From the NCBI GenBank assembly GCA_950106755.1, contig OX467087.1:22572047-22636046 (forward strand): a stretch of 64,000 bases of DNA, given 5' to 3'. A model generated the notes under the pieces. The model ran no database searches. It saw only the letters and a program-made list of their open reading frames with translations, and had not been told where the DNA came from. Shown here in pieces: positions 61,801-64,000 of the stretch. Both the position numbers and the translations under genes were made by a program. Numbering within the stretch: position 1 is the stretch's first letter; every line of letters begins with the position of its first letter. Origin of the DNA: Climacium dendroides. Taxonomy: Eukaryota > Streptophyta > Bryopsida > Hypnales > Climaciaceae.

Positions 61801-62720
61801 ATGACATCCCCGCCTAGCTCCTTCACAACTCTATTCCAAGAACGGCGGGAGGACTACCTCAAATACCAGCGTCCCGTTTTCATCATGATATTTTCCTACT
61901 ATCAGCTGAAGTTGCACTCCGGCTCTCGTGACAAAAAAGAGGGAACGACTGAACAATATGTTCACGGCTCCTTCTACTTTGAAGTCCTATCGTGAACATT
62001 AATTAGCTGCTGTGCATTATTCGGCCTGTGGATATGGCAGGGGCAAAGATTAACATGAACACACCTGAATGGACTCCAAGAAAGCGCGGAGGACGGCAGG
62101 CAGATTTGTCTTCTTTATCTTTTGAATACTAGTTGCCTTCTTTGTCTTAATCGGTTCAGCTTCCAGAAGAACGAACAGAGTGACAAAGGAGACGGTCTCC
62201 TTTTCTGAAAACAGGCAAGGTCGACCTCGCAGCATCTTTTGTTTGTTTGTCTCCATACTACCGTTCTTTGTTGGAAAGTCTATGAAAAGAACCAACACAC
62301 TTAGTTGCCATAAGCGATGATCTAGACCGCCTTACAACAGCAAATGAATTAGACAGTGACGGACCTTCGCACTGTACACGATCAGGAATCCCTTGACCAG
62401 CAGCCTCTCCCTGGACAATATTCTTGTGCTTCACACTTCGCGCGCTCTTCACCACTTTCTGCAGATTTCCCTCGAAGGAAGGAACATTCCCCTCGACAGC
62501 TTTTCGTGACGTCCAGGCTTGCAGCTGCAAAGAAGCAAGACCTTCGGCACGACAACGTACACTTGCGCTATCAGAAGCAAACACTCAACCACGGACCAAA
62601 AATGCAAAGAACTGTAATGTAGTCACTTGCTGGAATTGAAAGCGGCTCAGCCATACCAAGAAGCAGCAGCAACAGTGACAGCCGCAAAACCAGACCCGGC
62701 AGTCCACCTCCATCCGCCAT
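58856..62720 (-). CDS. Plant GT-A [23 protein letters not shown] protein (putative nucleotide-diphospho-sugar transferase)
   Basis: Seven exons fit in phase: 62720-62657, 62524-62398, 62257-62065, 61596-61450, 61214-60994, 60822-60573 and 58990-58856, giving about 378 residues. Exon 1 encodes a signal peptide or anchor (LPGLVLRLSLLLLLLG), followed by a Cys-rich stretch. The core holds the DxD-type metal/nucleotide motif in HVIFSDFDMIVVDDLGCLFR, then RNNRKQPVNSGVIMVRGT, LGDQLALADVV, FLPCAVYNWTPSEGAGQFHG and, across the last junction, HFKGSRKRLMIHAW. This fits a plant family annotated as glycosyl-group transferases; donor and acceptor are unknown, and a Golgi location is likely. Exons 3-7 are well supported. 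Exons 1-2 are less certain: an alternative frame for exon 2 with exon 3 starting at 62204 also fits. The last intron holds two inverted-repeat elements. Confidence 0.82.
59043..59448 (+). repeat. MITE-like element, family B, copy 2 (in last intron)
   Basis: Left end GGTACTATGCTCTAAAAGTG; right end in reverse complement GGTAGTGTGCTATAAAATAA. Internal blocks match copy 1 at 35532-35931 in order and orientation. It lies in the last intron of the [23 protein letters not shown] gene, about 50 bp from the acceptor of exon 7. Confidence 0.75.
59645..60382. repeat. Large foldback element, ~740 bp (in last intron)
   Basis: Two arms of roughly 350 bp are inverted copies: CACATCTTTCATATTAAAAA then ACACCCCCTTAAGTAAC on the left, and GTTACTTAAGGGGGTGTTTT then TTAATATGAAAGATGTG on the right. 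Outer parts (GGTGGTGAATTTTCTTAATT; TACCAAATTTCA) and inner parts (TTTAACTAAATTTTGGCA) also pair. Arms differ by scattered substitutions. Non-coding. Confidence 0.85.
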
Positions 62721-63093
62721 GGCCGGCGCTTATGCATCGACCGCCATAGCCAGCAACATATCCTCCGTTGGAAATAGCATTGCCCAAAGCTCCTACGTAC
62801 TATAAGCAACCAATACATACTAGGTGAGTCTGGACTAACTACTTATCGAACTAACTTACCTTCCTGCGGAAGGCCACCTCAAGTTCTCTGTGCTTTCTCT
62901 CGCATAGTTTCTTGCAGCGAGTCGTTGCAGCGCCATTCTCGCCGCTTCGCGCGACGAGGGAGTTCAACTCTCAGGGATCCTTCCTATGTTGCATGAAAAT
63001 CCGACGCATTTTCGTGGGAGGCCAGGGAATTTTCGGCATTGATGCGAACCGCTTGTGTGTTGAGAGTGTTTGTCCTTGTTTGAGCATCCAGGG
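62721..63093. promoter_or_regulatory. Shared divergent promoter region
   Basis: 373 bp separate the inferred start codons of the minus-strand [23 protein letters not shown] gene and the plus-strand CEP44-like gene. The region must hold both leaders and core promoters. It is GC-richer than the surrounding intergenic DNA and shows no strong TATA box. Confidence 0.5.
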
Positions 63094-64000
63094 ATGGCGA
63101 CAGGCGATGTCAGAGGGAATTTGGAGAGGCTCAAAGTGCAGCTTCGATCAATCTCGTATCCACATGCTCTTGACACGCAAGGGTAATCACTACTCCCTCT
63201 TTGAAATTTCAGTGCTGATGGTACTTAGAGTAGGCAGTGGACCTTATGTATCAAATTTGCTGTTCATTGGTGCTCTTCCGTGGTGGATTAGATAGGTTTT
63301 GCAATGACTGTTGCCATTGGAACGAAGTTTCGGACTTCTCTCTCTCTTCATGTGAGATCACGGCTAAGTTTTCGCTTCCATGTGGTAAAATACGCCACTT
63401 GTGTTGGTCAGGGTTCAATTTAGAATTTTAGTCACGGAAGGTAATTCATTGCAAATTAGTCACCTCATTCTGCAACATGATTGCAACAGGTGCAAGGATG
63501 GCCTGCCTGCCGCCATTCTGCCGTTGGTTCATTACGCATTGCTCGGCTATTCGCGCCATGTTGCCCGTTACCTCTCCGTCAATGGCTATGTGCTTTACGC
63601 GAAAAGTGATCTGGTACACATCGAATTCTGTCTCTTTGCATTGCTATGAATTCAATCTCATGCGATTTGAGAAATCGCAGTCTCATGAGCCGGCCGACAG
63701 TTACGGAGGACTCGATATGCGTAGCATCATTAGTGTCGTTATTTCATAAGTGATAGATGAGGAGAGTGGCTGAGCTTTACATGGTATTCAAGCGCATTTT
63801 GCTCGTTTTTCTGGTAATTGACGGCGTTCGTCATTCAGTTGCTCTCTTCATAATGAATTTAGTCCGAAACCAAAATCTCAATCGGAAAGAATTTCAAAAT
63901 GACTTCTACGTGCATTGTAACACCGTAGTAACTAGGATTCCTTCCGTGTATATGCATGCCAGCGATTCGTGGAATGCGTGATGAAGTTGCTGCGAAAGGA
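63094..64000 (+). CDS. CEP44: CEP44-like centriolar protein, 5' part (runs off the window)
   Basis: Three exons in phase: 63094-63182, 63490-63613 and 63963 to the window edge, giving the first 83 residues. The start MATGDVRGNLERLKVQLRSI is very like the N-terminus of animal CEP44. The following stretch DGLPAAILPLVHYALLGYS, YVLYAKSDL and RFVECVMKLLRK keeps the family's pattern of Pro-Ala-X-X-Leu-Pro, Tyr-Ser and Asp-Leu-Arg-Phe. This is the CEP44 N-terminal calponin-homology-like microtubule-binding domain. In animals CEP44 sits in the proximal centriole lumen and is needed for centriole-to-centrosome conversion; in a plant it would act in the centrioles or basal bodies of flagellated sperm. 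Introns have GT-AG ends. The ATG is chosen from the match to MATGD. The gene is head-to-head with the [23 protein letters not shown] gene. Confidence 0.85.

Noticed and set aside
62912..63295. 127-codon plus-strand open frame at the CEP44-like locus
   Set aside because: It runs across the CEP44 start and into intron 1 in another frame; the CEP44 match lies in the frame starting at 63094.
1..64000. tRNA, rRNA and bacterial-type operon features
   Set aside because: I scanned for cloverleaf and rRNA signatures and for ribosome-binding-site-led gene clusters and saw none; the split genes show that this is eukaryotic nuclear DNA.

Overview
The window reads as nuclear DNA of a seedless land plant (bryophyte, lycophyte or fern grade). 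Four split genes can be rebuilt by following reading phase across GT-AG introns: a classical MIKC-type MADS-box gene (+), a gene ending in a cyanobacterial-type amidase_3 domain (-), a plant GT-A [23 protein letters not shown] gene (-), and the first exons of a CEP44-like centriole gene (+). CEP44 is tied to centrioles and so points to a lineage with flagellated sperm. An amidase_3 domain fits plants whose plastids keep peptidoglycan-related enzymes. The rest is AT-rich, repeat-laden DNA typical of a medium-to-large plant genome. The species is not identified.

Layout. 1-8.2 kb: intergenic DNA with a 13-unit minisatellite and two copies of a short inverted-repeat element (family A). 8.2-11.5 kb: MADS-box gene with the canonical exon ladder 185/67/62/100/42/42 nt, one intron of GC-AG type, and a 118-codon open extension before the MADS start. 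11.5-27.4 kb: gene-poor DNA with several foldback elements and an array of direct and inverted 230-bp repeats. 27.4-33.5 kb: a 14-exon gene whose reconstructed 554-residue product joins an unrecognised 342-residue N-terminal part to an amidase_3 domain. 33.7-42.9 kb: element relics, a broken Myb/NAM-like gene cut by a near-perfect 150-bp hairpin element, and a degenerate minus-strand pseudogene.

42.9-58.2 kb is a nest of mobile elements. A LINE is split into two halves by a CACTA (En/Spm) transposon. That transposon is split by a complete Ty3/gypsy chromovirus with two LTRs and a 5-bp ATCCA duplication, and separately by a smaller CACTA-type element rich in TGACT repeats.

58.8-64 kb: the [23 protein letters not shown] gene, with two inverted-repeat elements in its last intron, lies head-to-head with the CEP44-like gene; their inferred starts are 373 bp apart.

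How the genes relate. No shared pathway is evident from the sequence. The MADS gene is a transcription factor, the amidase-containing protein is a candidate for plastid wall chemistry, the glycosyltransferase carries a signal peptide or anchor, and the CEP44-like protein belongs to centrioles or basal bodies. All exon models are by-eye reconstructions without transcript evidence.
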